Below are positions 18,097 to 26,839 of a DNA stretch of 41,485 nucleotides, piece by piece (positions within the stretch are counted from its first letter, which is position 1; the number at the start of each line of letters is the position of its first letter). The stretch comes from Nonomuraea lactucae (lineage in GTDB: Bacteria; Actinomycetota; Actinomycetes; Streptosporangiales; Streptosporangiaceae): NCBI RefSeq assembly GCF_003313395.1, contig NZ_QNFZ01000049.1, positions 1-41,485 on the forward strand, read 5' to 3'. The notes beneath the pieces were generated by a model. The model was not told the origin of the DNA and did not search any database. It saw only the letters and a program-made list of their open reading frames with translations. Made by a program: the position numbers and the translations under genes.

Positions 18097-21063
18097 TCAG
18101 GACTCGACGACCTGGGCGGCGTCGAGGAGGACCTTGAGGTCTCCGGCCTCGGGGGCGCCGAGCCGGTCGAAGATGGCGAAGGCCTGCCGTAGGCACTCGG
18201 TGCTGCGGGTGGTGCTGCCGAGACCTCTGAGCGCCTTGCCCAGCACCGTCAGCGACAGCGCCTCGCCGTACGGGTGGCCGATCTCCCGCGACACCAGCAG
18301 GGCCTCCTCGGCGTGCCGTACGGCGTCGGTGTAGCGCTCGGCGGTGATGAACGTCTCCGCCAGCCGGGAGCACACCCGCTGCTCCCACACCCGCTGCTTG
18401 CTGGCGCGGAAGAAGGCCAGGCACTCGGCGTGGTGGTGGACGGCCTCGGTGAGGCGGCCGACCCGGGACAGCACGATGCCGAGGTGGTAGCGCGCCCGGG
18501 CGGTGCCGGCGCCGCTGCCGATCTCGGTGAAGATGGCCAGGCCCTTCTCAGCGGCGGCGATGGCGTCCACCGCGTGGCCGAGGCCGAGGTGGTCGCGGGC
18601 GGAGTAGCTGAGCACGAGCGCCTCGCCGGCGGGCACGTCGTGCTCCCGGTAGAAGCGCGTGGCCGACTCGAACCACGACAGCGCCTCGGTGTGGCGGCGC
18701 TGCCGGCCGACGACGACGGCGAGCGCGTTCATCACCTCGCCGGTGACGACCTTCTCGCCACGGGCCACCGACAGCTCGTGCACGATCCTGAACTGCTCTT
18801 CGGCCTCCGTGAGCCGGTTGCCCGCGAAGAGCACCCTGCCCAGCACGTAGCGGGCGCGCAGCTCGCTGCCCGGGTCGCCGATGCGCCGGGCGGTGGCCAG
18901 CACGGCCCGCGTGGCCTGGTCGAACTCGCGCGTGTGGGTGCCCGACTCCAGCAGCGGCTCCATGGCCACCAGCAGGTCGGCGGCCGGCAGGAGCTGCTCG
19001 GCCGCCCGCGAGGCGGCGGCGGCCTGGCCGATCGCGGCGAACAGCGAGTCGCCCTCGGCGATCAGCCACGCCACGGCCTCGTCGGCGGTGCCGAAGGTGC
19101 GGCCACCGCCGACCACCAGGAGGTTGTCGGAGATGGAGCTGCCCTCGTAGGCCAGCCGGTGCGCCGACTGGGCGGAGGCCAGGTAGAAGCCGAGCAGCCG
19201 GCGCAGCGCCGTCGTGCGGGCCTGGGGCCGCTCGGTCTTGTCCATGATGCGCCGGGCGAACAGCTTGAGCAGCTCGTGGAAGCGGTAGCGGCCCGGCGCG
19301 GGCGCCTCCAGCAGGCTCGCGTCGACCAGCGACTCCAGCAGGTCCTCCGCCTCGAACGCGCTCATCGACAGCACCGCGGCGGCGGCCCCGGCGGAGATGT
19401 CGGGCCCGTTGGGCAGCGACAGCAGCCGGAACGCGCGCTGCTGCGCCGGGTCCAGCTGGCCGTAGCCCAGCGCGAACGTCGCCTCCACCGCCAGGTTGCC
19501 CACCCGCAGCTCGTCGAGGCGGCGCTGCTCGTCGGCCAGCCTGGGCACCAGCGACGCGACCGTCCACGACGGGCGCGCGGCCAGCCGGGCGGCCACGATC
19601 CGTACGGCCAGCGGCAGGAACCCGCACGCGGCGACCACGTCCATGGCGGCGGCGTGCTCGGCCGCCACCCGCTCCGGTCCGGCCACGGCGGCGAACAGCG
19701 ACAGTGCCTCGTCCGGCTCCATCACGTCGAGGTCGATCAGCCGGGCCGAGGGCAGGTCGGCCAGCTTGACCCTGCTGGTGACGATCGCCGCGCAGCCCGG
19801 CGACCCGGGCAGGAGGGGGCTGACCTGCTCGGCGTCGCGGACGTTGTCCAGCAGCACCAGGATGCGGCGCTCGGCCAGCAGTGACCGGAACAGCGCCGAA
19901 CGCTCGGCCGGGCCCTCGGGGATGACGTCGGGCGGGATGCCGAGCGCCCGCAGGAACGCGCCGAGCGCCGACTCCGGCGCGGTGGCCCCGTCGGTGTAGC
20001 CGCGCAGGTCGGCGTAGAGCTGCCCGTCGGGGAACAGGTCGTCGGCCGCGTGGGCCACGTGCACGGCCAGCGCGGTCTTGCCCACGCCGCCGATGCCGCA
20101 GATCGCGACCACGGGCACGCCCTCGGCGGACGCCTGCGCGGACAGCAGCGTGCGGATCCGGCCCGCGATCTCCTTGCGCCCGGTGAAGTCGCTCACCGCG
20201 GCCGGGAGCTGCGCGGGCCGGGGCAGCTCGTGGACCGGCTCCTCCTCGACCGCGGGCTCCTCCGCGATCTCCACGGCGGCCAGTGACGGGTCGGCGGCCA
20301 GGATGCGCTGGTGCAGCGCGGTCAGCTCGGGGCCGGGCTCGATGCCCAGCTCCTCGATCAGCGCCTCGCGGGTCTCGGTGAACACGGCCAGCGCGTCGCC
20401 CTGCCGCCCGCACCGGTAGTAGGCGAGCATCAGCTGGGCGCGCAGCCGTTCGCGCAGCGGATGATCGGCGGTGAGCGCGATCAGCTCGGAGACGACCGCC
20501 GCGTGGTTGCCCAGCTCCAGGTCCACGTCCATGAGCGTCTCGACCACGCCGATCCGGCGCTCGACCAGCCTGTCACGCTGGTGCTCGGCGTACGGGCCCA
20601 CGGTGCCGGCCAGCGGCTCGCCGTCGAACAGGGCGAGCGCGGTCCGCAGGGCCCGGGCGGCCTCCGTCAGCCTGCCCGTCTTCCGCGCCGACTCCGCGTC
20701 CTGGACGCCGCGCTCGAATCGGGCCAGGTCGAGCGAGCCCTCGGGCATGCGCAGCGCGTAGCCGCGGCCGACCGAGGTCAGGATCTCGGGCCGGGAGCGG
20801 GCGGGCCGCTCGGGTTCGAGCACGGTGCGCAGCCTGGAGACGTAGGTGCGCAGCGCGCCCAGGGCCCTCGGCGGCGCCTCCTCGCCCCACACCGCGTCGA
20901 TCAGCTCCGTCGGGGTGACCGGCCGTCCCTCCCGTACGAGCAGCATGCCGAGGATCGAACGCTGCAGCGGGGTGCCTAGGTCGAGCTCCTCGGCATCACG
21001 CCATGCGCGCACGGGACCGAGCACGGCGAAGCGCAGCCCGCTGTCGACGCTCTGACCAGCCAT
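18097..21063 (-). CDS. AfsR/SARP-type regulator: winged helix, BTAD, NB-ARC ATPase and TPR repeats
   Basis: 988 residues from ATG 21063, which has GGAG about 9 bases upstream. Domains in order: OmpR-type winged helix (~10-106), bacterial transcriptional activation domain (~113-256), acidic/Pro linker, NB-ARC STAND ATPase starting at DFTGRKEIAGRI with Walker A GIGGVGKTA (~323-331) and Walker B-like RRILVLLDNV, then helical repeats with TPR character (~750-980, for example GEALVLSYSARDHLGLGH). In Streptomyces AfsR such proteins integrate signals, often through phosphorylation, to switch on secondary metabolism. No biosynthetic cluster or afsS-like small gene is next to it, so it is an orphan global-type regulator. 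The upstream AT-rich stretch (21085-21130) probably carries its promoter. Confidence 0.9.
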   Translation of the reverse strand: MAGQSVDSGLRFAVLGPVRAWRDAEELDLGTPLQRSILGMLLVREGRPVTPTELIDAVWGEEAPPRALGALRTYVSRLRTVLEPERPARSRPEILTSVGRGYALRMPEGSLDLARFERGVQDAESARKTGRLTEAARALRTALALFDGEPLAGTVGPYAEHQRDRLVERRIGVVETLMDVDLELGNHAAVVSELIALTADHPLRERLRAQLMLAYYRCGRQGDALAVFTETREALIEELGIEPGPELTALHQRILAADPSLAAVEIAEEPAVEEEPVHELPRPAQLPAAVSDFTGRKEIAGRIRTLLSAQASAEGVPVVAICGIGGVGKTALAVHVAHAADDLFPDGQLYADLRGYTDGATAPESALGAFLRALGIPPDVIPEGPAERSALFRSLLAERRILVLLDNVRDAEQVSPLLPGSPGCAAIVTSRVKLADLPSARLIDLDVMEPDEALSLFAAVAGPERVAAEHAAAMDVVAACGFLPLAVRIVAARLAARPSWTVASLVPRLADEQRRLDELRVGNLAVEATFALGYGQLDPAQQRAFRLLSLPNGPDISAGAAAAVLSMSAFEAEDLLESLVDASLLEAPAPGRYRFHELLKLFARRIMDKTERPQARTTALRRLLGFYLASAQSAHRLAYEGSSISDNLLVVGGGRTFGTADEAVAWLIAEGDSLFAAIGQAAAASRAAEQLLPAADLLVAMEPLLESGTHTREFDQATRAVLATARRIGDPGSELRARYVLGRVLFAGNRLTEAEEQFRIVHELSVARGEKVVTGEVMNALAVVVGRQRRHTEALSWFESATRFYREHDVPAGEALVLSYSARDHLGLGHAVDAIAAAEKGLAIFTEIGSGAGTARARYHLGIVLSRVGRLTEAVHHHAECLAFFRASKQRVWEQRVCSRLAETFITAERYTDAVRHAEEALLVSREIGHPYGEALSLTVLGKALRGLGSTTRSTECLRQAFAIFDRLGAPEAGDLKVLLDAAQVVES

Positions 21064-21270
21064 GCCGTATTTCTCCAAGGCAATGGAACGATTTGTTACC
21101 AAATCATAGATCCAACGCTAGCTAACACATAGGCATGGGGGATCGCGTTAACCCGAACGTTGATCAGGCTTTGATCGGGCGTTGAACAACGGACCCGATC
21201 CTGATGGTGGCAGCGTGGCATGGTCCCAGATCGCGGGGGCGGCCGTGCCCGACGCGCATGGGGATCTCCG
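21064..21270 (-). promoter_or_regulatory. Upstream region of the AfsR-like gene
   Basis: AT-richer than its surroundings. On the minus strand a TATGAT -10-like hexamer occurs around 21105-21110, about 40 bases before the start. GTTGAT/TTTGATC-like direct repeats occur at roughly 21150-21185 and may bind a regulator. Read by eye only. Confidence 0.35.
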
Positions 21271-21309
21271 CAAAAACAGGAGGCCCCGCCCTTTTGGCGG
21301 GCGGGGCCT
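21271..21309 (-). terminator. Intrinsic terminator for the acetyltransferase gene
   Basis: AGGCCCCGCCC (21281-21291) and GGGCGGGGCCT (21299-21309) form a perfect 11-bp stem. On the minus strand it is followed by CCTGTTTTTG, a U-tract. It sits 13 bases after the GNAT stop at 21323. Confidence 0.85.
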
Positions 21310-21322
21310 TCGACGGACGTTT

Positions 21323-21979
21323 CTATGCTGCCTCGACTGCCGCTTCCAGCGGGGAGAGTCTCAGCATCAGCCGTTCGCGGACGGCGGGCCATTCGGAATG
21401 CAGGATCGAGTAGAACGCCGTATCTCGGACCGTGTCGTCGGCGCCTCGGCTCTCCGCTCGCCGCACCCCGTCGAAGTGTGCGCCGAGGGCCTCGATGGCG
21501 GCCCGGGATCGAACGTTTCGTACATCTGCCTTGAGCGTGATGCGATGGACGTTCCAGGTCTCGAAGGCGTGTGAGAGAAGCAGGAACTTGCTCTCCCGGT
21601 TGGCACCCGTGCCCTGGGCGGAGGCGCCCAGCCAGGTGTAACCGATGTCCGCCACGGACGGGACCTCGCCCACCGCGCTCAGCGCGCCCGGAGGCCAGGG
21701 CATGGGGCCCTGCCAGTACTCCAGGTGCATGAGACGGGTGGCACCGACCACACGGTCGGTGTTCAGCCACCGGATGGCGAAGGGCAAGGTGCGGCCCTCC
21801 GCCTGCTCAGCCAGCGCGGCCTCCACGTAGGAGACCATCTCGTCCCGGCCGGCCGGGACACGAGTGAAGGCATACGTGGAGCGGTCTTCACTCGCCGCGG
21901 CGACGAGGTCGTCGACCGCCGCGTGGCTGAGAGGTTCCAGGCGCACGAGGCGCCCGGACAAGGTGACAAGAGCGGGCAT
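21323..21979 (-). CDS. GNAT family N-acetyltransferase (RimJ/RimL-like)
   Basis: 218 residues. It has the RimJ/L layout: an N-terminal strand LSGRLVRLEPLSHAAVDDLV, the substrate region RTLPFAIRWLNTDRVVGATR, and the CoA-binding region GYTWLGASAQGTGANRESKF leading to HRITLKADVRNVRSRAAIEALGA. Such enzymes acetylate N-termini or small molecules using acetyl-CoA. The start could be ATG 21979 or GTG 21985. A strong terminator follows the stop, so it is a monocistronic unit. Confidence 0.85.
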   Translation of the reverse strand: MPALVTLSGRLVRLEPLSHAAVDDLVAAASEDRSTYAFTRVPAGRDEMVSYVEAALAEQAEGRTLPFAIRWLNTDRVVGATRLMHLEYWQGPMPWPPGALSAVGEVPSVADIGYTWLGASAQGTGANRESKFLLLSHAFETWNVHRITLKADVRNVRSRAAIEALGAHFDGVRRAESRGADDTVRDTAFYSILHSEWPAVRERLMLRLSPLEAAVEAA

Positions 21980-22120
21980 GAGCACATGATGAGGGGTGGC
22001 CGGGCCTGCTGTAACCAGGCAACGACAGGCAACTTTCGCGGGTTTCGGGCGGCATGGTGTTTTCGCAGGTCAGCACGGTGATTCGGGGAGTGAGACCGAC
22101 GCGTTCGGCGAAGATTTCGC

Positions 22121-23407
22121 CTAACCGTGACACGGGGTCGGCACGAGCGCCTGACGCCGTTCACGCGCGGTGTCCCGGCGCGCCAGCGAGAGCTCCTTCA
22201 GGCCCATGGACAGGTGGTCGAGGCCGGCCGCGATCCACGGCAGGTGGAGCGGATCGGAGCTGTTCAGCGCGGCCAGGCGCTCTTCGGCCGTCTCCCCGTA
22301 AAGGAGGCTGACCGCGACCCGCACCCGGGCGGCGCCGGGGGCGTCACCGAACGCGTGTCCGGGCAGCACGCCGATGCCGTGCTCGTCGAGCAGGATGCGG
22401 GTGATCTCGGCGGAGCCGCCGAGGCGCAGGTGGCCGAGATCGGGGTAGAGGTAGAAGCCGCCCTGCGGCACCGGCGCCGAGGCGCCGATCCCGGCGAACG
22501 CCGCGTGCGCCGCCCGCACCACAGCGCAGTGCAGCCTGCGGCTCAGCGCGATGCGCTCGACCAGCTCGGGCGGTTCGTCGAAGGCGTACGCGGCAGCCTC
22601 CTGCACCGGGGCGGCGGGCGCCGACCAGATCTCGCTGGCCACGGCGAGCAGCCTGGCGCGCAGGTCGTGCGCGCCGTCGGGCAGCCGGGCCACGCCGATG
22701 CGCCAGCCGCCCAGCGCGAGGCTCTTGCTCAGCCCCGTGGTGACGACGGTGCGCTCGGGGGCCAGATCGGCCGGTGAGATGTACGGCAGGCCGGGATCGT
22801 GCGTCAGATCCCGGTAGATCTCGTCGGAGATGATGGTCAGGTCGAGCTCGCGGGCCACGGCCACCAGGCGCGCGACCGTGCCCGGCGTGGCCAGCCGGCC
22901 CGTGGGGTTGTCGGGGAGCGTGACGATCACGGAGCTGACGGTCCGGCCGTGGGCGCGGGCGTGGAGCACGGCTGAGGACAGCCGTTCGGGATCGGGGACG
23001 CCGCCCTCCTGTGCCGGAGCGGGCACCAGGATGGGTCGCGAACCCACCAGGTCGGCCTGGGCGGCGTAGCTGACCCAGCTCGGCATGGTCACCACGACGT
23101 CGCCGCCGATGGCCAGGAGCACGCCGTACAGCAGCGACTTGCTGCCGGGCCCGCACACGACCGACTCGGGGTCGGTGGGGAGTCCGCGCCTGGTCCAGTA
23201 GCCCGCCGCCGCGTCACGCAGCCCGGCCGCCCCGGCGACCGGGCCGTAGCCGTTGCGGTCGGAGGCGGTGGCCAGCCTCTCGCGTAGCGCCGGGTGGACG
23301 GGCAGCCCCGCCTCGCCGAAGGCCAGGTGCAGCACCCGCTGCCCGGCGCGCCGTCTTCGTTCGATGTCCTCGTTCGCCGCCAGCGTGGCGGACAACGTCA
23401 CCGTCAT
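22121..23407 (-). CDS. Class I/II PLP-dependent aminotransferase
   Basis: 428 residues of fold-type I. Key residues: N167 in PDNPTGRL, D195 and Y198 in IISDEIYRDL, the Schiff-base Lys K228 in TTGLSKSLALGGWRIG with R236, and a substrate-carboxylate Arg in the C-terminal ARVRVAVS segment. It transfers an amino group between an amino acid and a 2-oxo acid; the substrate is not clear. ATG 23407 is taken as the start because the conserved N-terminus (LSATLAANEDIERRRRAGQRV) begins there; no strong ribosome site precedes it. It is divergent from a LysR gene 79 bases away, the usual arrangement for a regulator and its target. Confidence 0.88.
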   Translation of the reverse strand: MTVTLSATLAANEDIERRRRAGQRVLHLAFGEAGLPVHPALRERLATASDRNGYGPVAGAAGLRDAAAGYWTRRGLPTDPESVVCGPGSKSLLYGVLLAIGGDVVVTMPSWVSYAAQADLVGSRPILVPAPAQEGGVPDPERLSSAVLHARAHGRTVSSVIVTLPDNPTGRLATPGTVARLVAVARELDLTIISDEIYRDLTHDPGLPYISPADLAPERTVVTTGLSKSLALGGWRIGVARLPDGAHDLRARLLAVASEIWSAPAAPVQEAAAYAFDEPPELVERIALSRRLHCAVVRAAHAAFAGIGASAPVPQGGFYLYPDLGHLRLGGSAEITRILLDEHGIGVLPGHAFGDAPGAARVRVAVSLLYGETAEERLAALNSSDPLHLPWIAAGLDHLSMGLKELSLARRDTARERRQALVPTPCHG

Positions 23408-23486
23408 GCTTGTCACGTTCCCAGGGTGGTTGGATGAAGGCATCACTACAAGCGAGGCTTTTTGTGGGTAGGCGTAAGGAAATACG
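23408..23486. promoter_or_regulatory. Divergent promoter region between aminotransferase and LysR gene
   Basis: 79 bases carrying both promoters. An imperfect dyad CACTACAA...TTTTGTGG lies around 23448-23471 and could be a LysR site (T-N11-A type spacing). AGGA precedes the LysR ATG. Confidence 0.4.
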
Positions 23487-24422
23487 ATGCTTGATTTGCG
23501 GCGTTTGGTGTTGATCTGCGAGTTCGCCAGGCGCGGCAGCATCGCCGCGACCGCCGAGTCGCTCGGCTACAGCCCCTCCGCGATCTCCCAGCAACTGGCC
23601 GCGCTGGAACGCGAGACCGGCACGGCCCTCATCGACCGGACCGCGCGCAGCGCTGAACTCACCGACGCGGGCCGCCGCCTGGTCGCGCACGCGGAGCGCA
23701 TCCTGTCCATGGTCGAGGAGGCCGAGTCGGATCTCTCGGCCCACGCGGGCACCCCCTCCGGACGCGTCGTGGTAACAGCCTTCCCCACGGCGGCCGTCGC
23801 ATTCGCGCCGGCGCTCGCCCGCTCGCTGCGCCGCCACACGCAGCTGACGCTCCGCCTGCGGCAGAGCCGGTCGGGGCGGGGCATGCGCGAGGTCCAGGCG
23901 GGCGAGGTGGACATCGCGCTCGTGGACGACTGGTACGGCCGCGCCCGGGAGAGCGAGAACGTGCGGGTGTTCCCGCTGCTGTACGACCCGCTCGTGCTGG
24001 TCGTGCCGCGCAAGCACCGGCTGGCCGACCCGGACGTGCCGCTCGACCTGCGGGAGCTGCGCGACGAGCCGTGGATGGCCACCCCGGACGGCGAGCCGTC
24101 GCGGCTCGCGGTCGACCGGCTCCTCGTGGACGTGGGCGGCACCAAGCCGACGCCCTGGGAGTTCGAGGGGCTCGGCACGATCCTGTCGCTGGTGGCCAAG
24201 GGCCTCGGCATCGCCGCCGTGCCCGCGCTCGCCCTGGCGGCCGGGGTACGCGGCCTGGCCGTACGCCACTTCCCCGGCAACCCGGTGGGGCGGGAGGTGC
24301 ACGCCGTCGCCCGCGGCTCCAGCGTCCACCGCCCCTCGGTCTCGGTGACGCTGCGGGCCATCCACGTGGCGGCGCGCTACATCGCCGCCGACCTGGAGCC
24401 GCTGCGGCTCGCCGACCGGTAG
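23487..24422 (+). CDS. LysR family transcriptional regulator
   Basis: 311 residues. The N-terminal HTH ([20 protein letters not shown], then [20 protein letters not shown]) and the periplasmic-binding-like effector domain ([20 protein letters not shown] onward) are typical. AGGAAATACG before ATG gives a good ribosome site. It is divergent from the aminotransferase gene and most likely controls it and itself. The effector is unknown, probably the aminotransferase substrate or product. Confidence 0.9.
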   Translation: MLDLRRLVLICEFARRGSIAATAESLGYSPSAISQQLAALERETGTALIDRTARSAELTDAGRRLVAHAERILSMVEEAESDLSAHAGTPSGRVVVTAFPTAAVAFAPALARSLRRHTQLTLRLRQSRSGRGMREVQAGEVDIALVDDWYGRARESENVRVFPLLYDPLVLVVPRKHRLADPDVPLDLRELRDEPWMATPDGEPSRLAVDRLLVDVGGTKPTPWEFEGLGTILSLVAKGLGIAAVPALALAAGVRGLAVRHFPGNPVGREVHAVARGSSVHRPSVSVTLRAIHVAARYIAADLEPLRLADR

Positions 24423-24555
24423 CGCCCGCGCGGTCCGGAGCGACGGGTCGTGCGGAGCCGTGGTTGGGCAGCCGGTCGGCGAGGCGGCTCGCGGCCCGGT
24501 GGCGTCCGGGCGTTCCGCAGCCGCGGCGGGACGGCGCGCGGTAGCGTCTGCGGCT

Positions 24556-25299
24556 ATGGCGCCGACCTACGAGATCGAGCAGCTCCTGCTCTCGCAGCCC
24601 AGCACCCGCACCGTGGCGGGCGTCGACGAGGTGGGGCGCGGCGCCTGGGCCGGCCCGGTGACCGTCTGCGCGGTCGTCACCGATCTGTCGGACCCACCCG
24701 CCGGCCTGACCGACTCCAAGCAGGTGCTGCCCGGCAGGCGCGAGACGCTCGCCGCCGAGCTGCGGTCGTGGGCCGCGGGCATCGGCTTCGGCGAGACGGG
24801 CCCCGAGGAGATCGACGAGCTGGGGATGACGGAGGCCCTGCGCCGCGCCGCCCGCCGGGCGCTCGACGCCCTCCCCGTCAGGCCCGGCGCGGTGATCCTC
24901 GACGGCGCGCACGACTACATCGGCCCGCCCTGGCCGGTGGCCCTCCCCGTCAGGCCCGGCGCGGTGATCCTCGACGGCGCGCACGACTACATCGGCCCGC
25001 CCTGGCCGGTGCGGCTGGAGGTCAGGGGCGACGCGGCCAGCGTCTCGGTGGCGGCGGCGTCGGTGCTGGCCAAGGTCCGGCGCGACGCCCAGATGGCGGC
25101 GATCGGCTGCGAGGAGTACGGCTTCGCCGACAACGCCGGCTACCCGTCGCCGGTGCACCAGGAGGCCCTCGCCCGGCTGGGCCCCACCGAGCACCACCGG
25201 CTGTCGTGGTCGTACCTCGACGACCTGCCGCGGTGGCGCCACCTGAAGAGGCACCGCGACCCGGCGGCGACCGAGGGCCAGGTGAGCCTGTTCGGGTAG
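24556..25299 (+). CDS. rnhB: Ribonuclease HII with an internal 24-residue tandem duplication
   Basis: 247 residues. RNase HII removes ribonucleotides from DNA. The first acidic pair is in [15 protein letters not shown] (D24, E25), followed by LTDSKQV, the strand with the third catalytic Asp ([10 protein letters not shown]) and [21 protein letters not shown] with the fourth (D159). Odd feature: residues 105-128 are repeated exactly as 129-152 by a perfect 72-bp tandem repeat (24868-25011), so the third Asp occurs twice, D116 and D140. Without the extra copy the protein would be ~223 residues, a normal length. The frame stays open, so a protein could be made; activity is uncertain. ATG 24556 precedes the conserved start; the ribosome site is weak. 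The LLM gene follows after 6 bases. Confidence 0.93.
   Translation: MAPTYEIEQLLLSQPSTRTVAGVDEVGRGAWAGPVTVCAVVTDLSDPPAGLTDSKQVLPGRRETLAAELRSWAAGIGFGETGPEEIDELGMTEALRRAARRALDALPVRPGAVILDGAHDYIGPPWPVALPVRPGAVILDGAHDYIGPPWPVRLEVRGDAASVSVAAASVLAKVRRDAQMAAIGCEEYGFADNAGYPSPVHQEALARLGPTEHHRLSWSYLDDLPRWRHLKRHRDPAATEGQVSLFG
24868..25011 (+). repeat. Exact 72-bp tandem duplication inside rnhB
   Basis: Copy 1 is 24868-24939 and copy 2 is 24940-25011, identical at every base I compared, both starting GCCCTCCCCGTCAGG. In-frame: each unit encodes 24 residues (ALPVRPG...PPWPV). The flanking bases differ, so the unit is exactly 72 bp. Confidence 0.95.
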
Positions 25300-25305
25300 G
25301 CGGCC

Positions 25306-26328
25306 ATGCGCATCGGGCTCTTCCTCGTCGCCGCGGGCTTCCCCGGACGGGAGCCGGGACGCGTGCTGGCCGAGGCGGTGGAGCTGGTCGTGGCGGCGGA
25401 GGAGGCGGGGTTCGACGACGCCTGGATCGCCGAGCACCACTTCATGACGTACGGCGTCTGCCCGTCGGCGATCACGCTCGCCGCGGTCGCGGCCGGGCGG
25501 ACGGCGCGGATCGGGCTCGGGACCGCGGTGAGCGTGCTGTCCACCTGGCACCCGGTGGCGCTGGCCGAGCAGGCGGCCATGCTGCACCACCTGTCGGGCG
25601 GGCGGTTCACGCTGGGAGTCGGCAGGGGCGGGCCGTGGGTGGACCTGGAGGTGTTCGGGATCGGGCTGGAGCGGTTCGAGCGTGGATTCGGGGAGTCGCT
25701 CGACGTGCTGGTGAAGGCCCTTTCGGGGGATCGGGTGTCGGCCGACGGGGAGTTCTTCAGGTTCAGGGAGGTCGCGATGGTGCCCGCCGCCACGATGCGG
25801 CCGGTGGTGGCGTGCACCTCCGAGGCGACGCTGGCGCTGGCCGCGGCGCGCGGGCTGCCGATGCTGCTCGGCATGCACGTGGACGACCGGGAGAGGGCGG
25901 CGGCGGTGGCCGCGTACGAGGAACTGCGGGGCGAGCCGGAGACCGGCCACGTCGCGGCGGCGGTCGGTCACGTGGCCGACTCCACGCGGCGGGCCGTACG
26001 GGAGTTGACGGAGGCGATGCCGCGCTGGCTGGAGCCCGGACTCGCGGGCTACGTGCCGGTGGACGGGCGGGGCCGCGCCCGGCGCGACGTCGGCGCGTAC
26101 GTGGACTTCCTGACCCGGGTCCACCCTGTCGGCTCCGCTGACCACTGCGCGGAGGCGATCCTGCGCACGGCCGAGGCCACCGGCGTGCGGCACCTGATCC
26201 TCATGGTCGAGGGGCTGGGCGAGCACCGGCGCGTGCTGGAGACCGTCCGCCGCCTCGGCGCCGAGGTGCTGCCCCGCGTGCGGAAGGCCGAGGCGCCGCC
26301 CCGTGAGCGGGAGCACGAGCGGTGGTGA
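25306..26328 (+). CDS. LLM class flavin-dependent oxidoreductase (luciferase-like)
   Basis: 340 residues, TIM-barrel luciferase family. MRIGLFLVAA, FDDAWIAEHHFMTYGVCPSA, GTAVSVLSTWHPVALAEQAA and LSGGRFTLGVGRGGP are typical of the alkanal-monooxygenase-like branch using reduced FMN. The segment HPVGSADHCAEAILRTAEAT then GVRHLILMVEGLG is the usual C-terminal part. The substrate is unknown. It begins 6 bases after rnhB and is probably co-transcribed with it. It is convergent with the SCO5389-type gene, 39 bases between stops. Confidence 0.85.
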   Translation: MRIGLFLVAAGFPGREPGRVLAEAVELVVAAEEAGFDDAWIAEHHFMTYGVCPSAITLAAVAAGRTARIGLGTAVSVLSTWHPVALAEQAAMLHHLSGGRFTLGVGRGGPWVDLEVFGIGLERFERGFGESLDVLVKALSGDRVSADGEFFRFREVAMVPAATMRPVVACTSEATLALAAARGLPMLLGMHVDDRERAAAVAAYEELRGEPETGHVAAAVGHVADSTRRAVRELTEAMPRWLEPGLAGYVPVDGRGRARRDVGAYVDFLTRVHPVGSADHCAEAILRTAEATGVRHLILMVEGLGEHRRVLETVRRLGAEVLPRVRKAEAPPREREHERW

Positions 26329-26367
26329 ACCGGGGCCTTCCCGATCCACCACCGCCGCCGCCCAGGA

Positions 26368-26754
26368 TCAGCAGTCGACCAGCTCGGGCTTCTGGTTGAG
26401 GATCTGGGCTCTCGGCGTCACGAAGTCGCGCAGCGCCTCGGTGGCCGTGGGGTCGAAGACGGCGACCCGGTGGCAGTTCTGGAAGGCGAGCCGCACGCCG
26501 AAGTGGCGCTCCAGCGCCCCGCGCATCGCGTCGCTCGCCAGGCAGCGCAGGAGCTGGCCGCGCGCCTCCTCCGACGGCGGCGGGACCTCGTTGTCGGCGA
26601 ACTCGGCTCCGCTCGTGTCACGCTGCTGGACCAGCTCGCTGATCACCGACCACGCGTACGGCAGGGAGTCGCGGACGCAGGCGACGAACGCCACGTCGTC
26701 CACCTCGCCTGCTCTGGCCTGGTCGAGAAGATCGTTCGGAACGGTCAGCGACAT
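26368..26754 (-). CDS. SCO5389-type conserved actinobacterial protein
   Basis: 128 residues. The segments EVDDVAFVACVRDSLPYAW, FADNEVPPPSEEARGQLLR, CLASDAMRGALERHFGVRLA and FQNCHRVAVF match a family conserved across actinomycetes and, from memory, annotated after Streptomyces SCO5389. Function is unknown to me; it is soluble with two or three Cys. It follows the CooC-like ATPase gene on the same strand after 85 bases, so they may be co-expressed. Confidence 0.7.
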   Translation of the reverse strand: MSLTVPNDLLDQARAGEVDDVAFVACVRDSLPYAWSVISELVQQRDTSGAEFADNEVPPPSEEARGQLLRCLASDAMRGALERHFGVRLAFQNCHRVAVFDPTATEALRDFVTPRAQILNQKPELVDC

Positions 26755-26839
26755 GCTGTCTCCTCTCGGAAGGGATCTATCCGACGCTATGTGGCGCCGC
26801 TCTGGGGCTCCAGATGGCTGGAGGGGAACAGTCGTGTGG

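Noticed and set aside
18274-19884. Open reading of 536 codons antisense to the AfsR-like gene
   Set aside because: The sense strand encodes a full SARP-NB-ARC-TPR protein; the antisense reading is Gln/His/Arg-rich noise.
23659-26352. Open reading of about 900 codons on the minus strand
   Set aside because: It is antisense to LysR, rnhB and the LLM oxidoreductase. It has Arg/Pro/Gly-rich low-complexity sequence and no recognisable domain.
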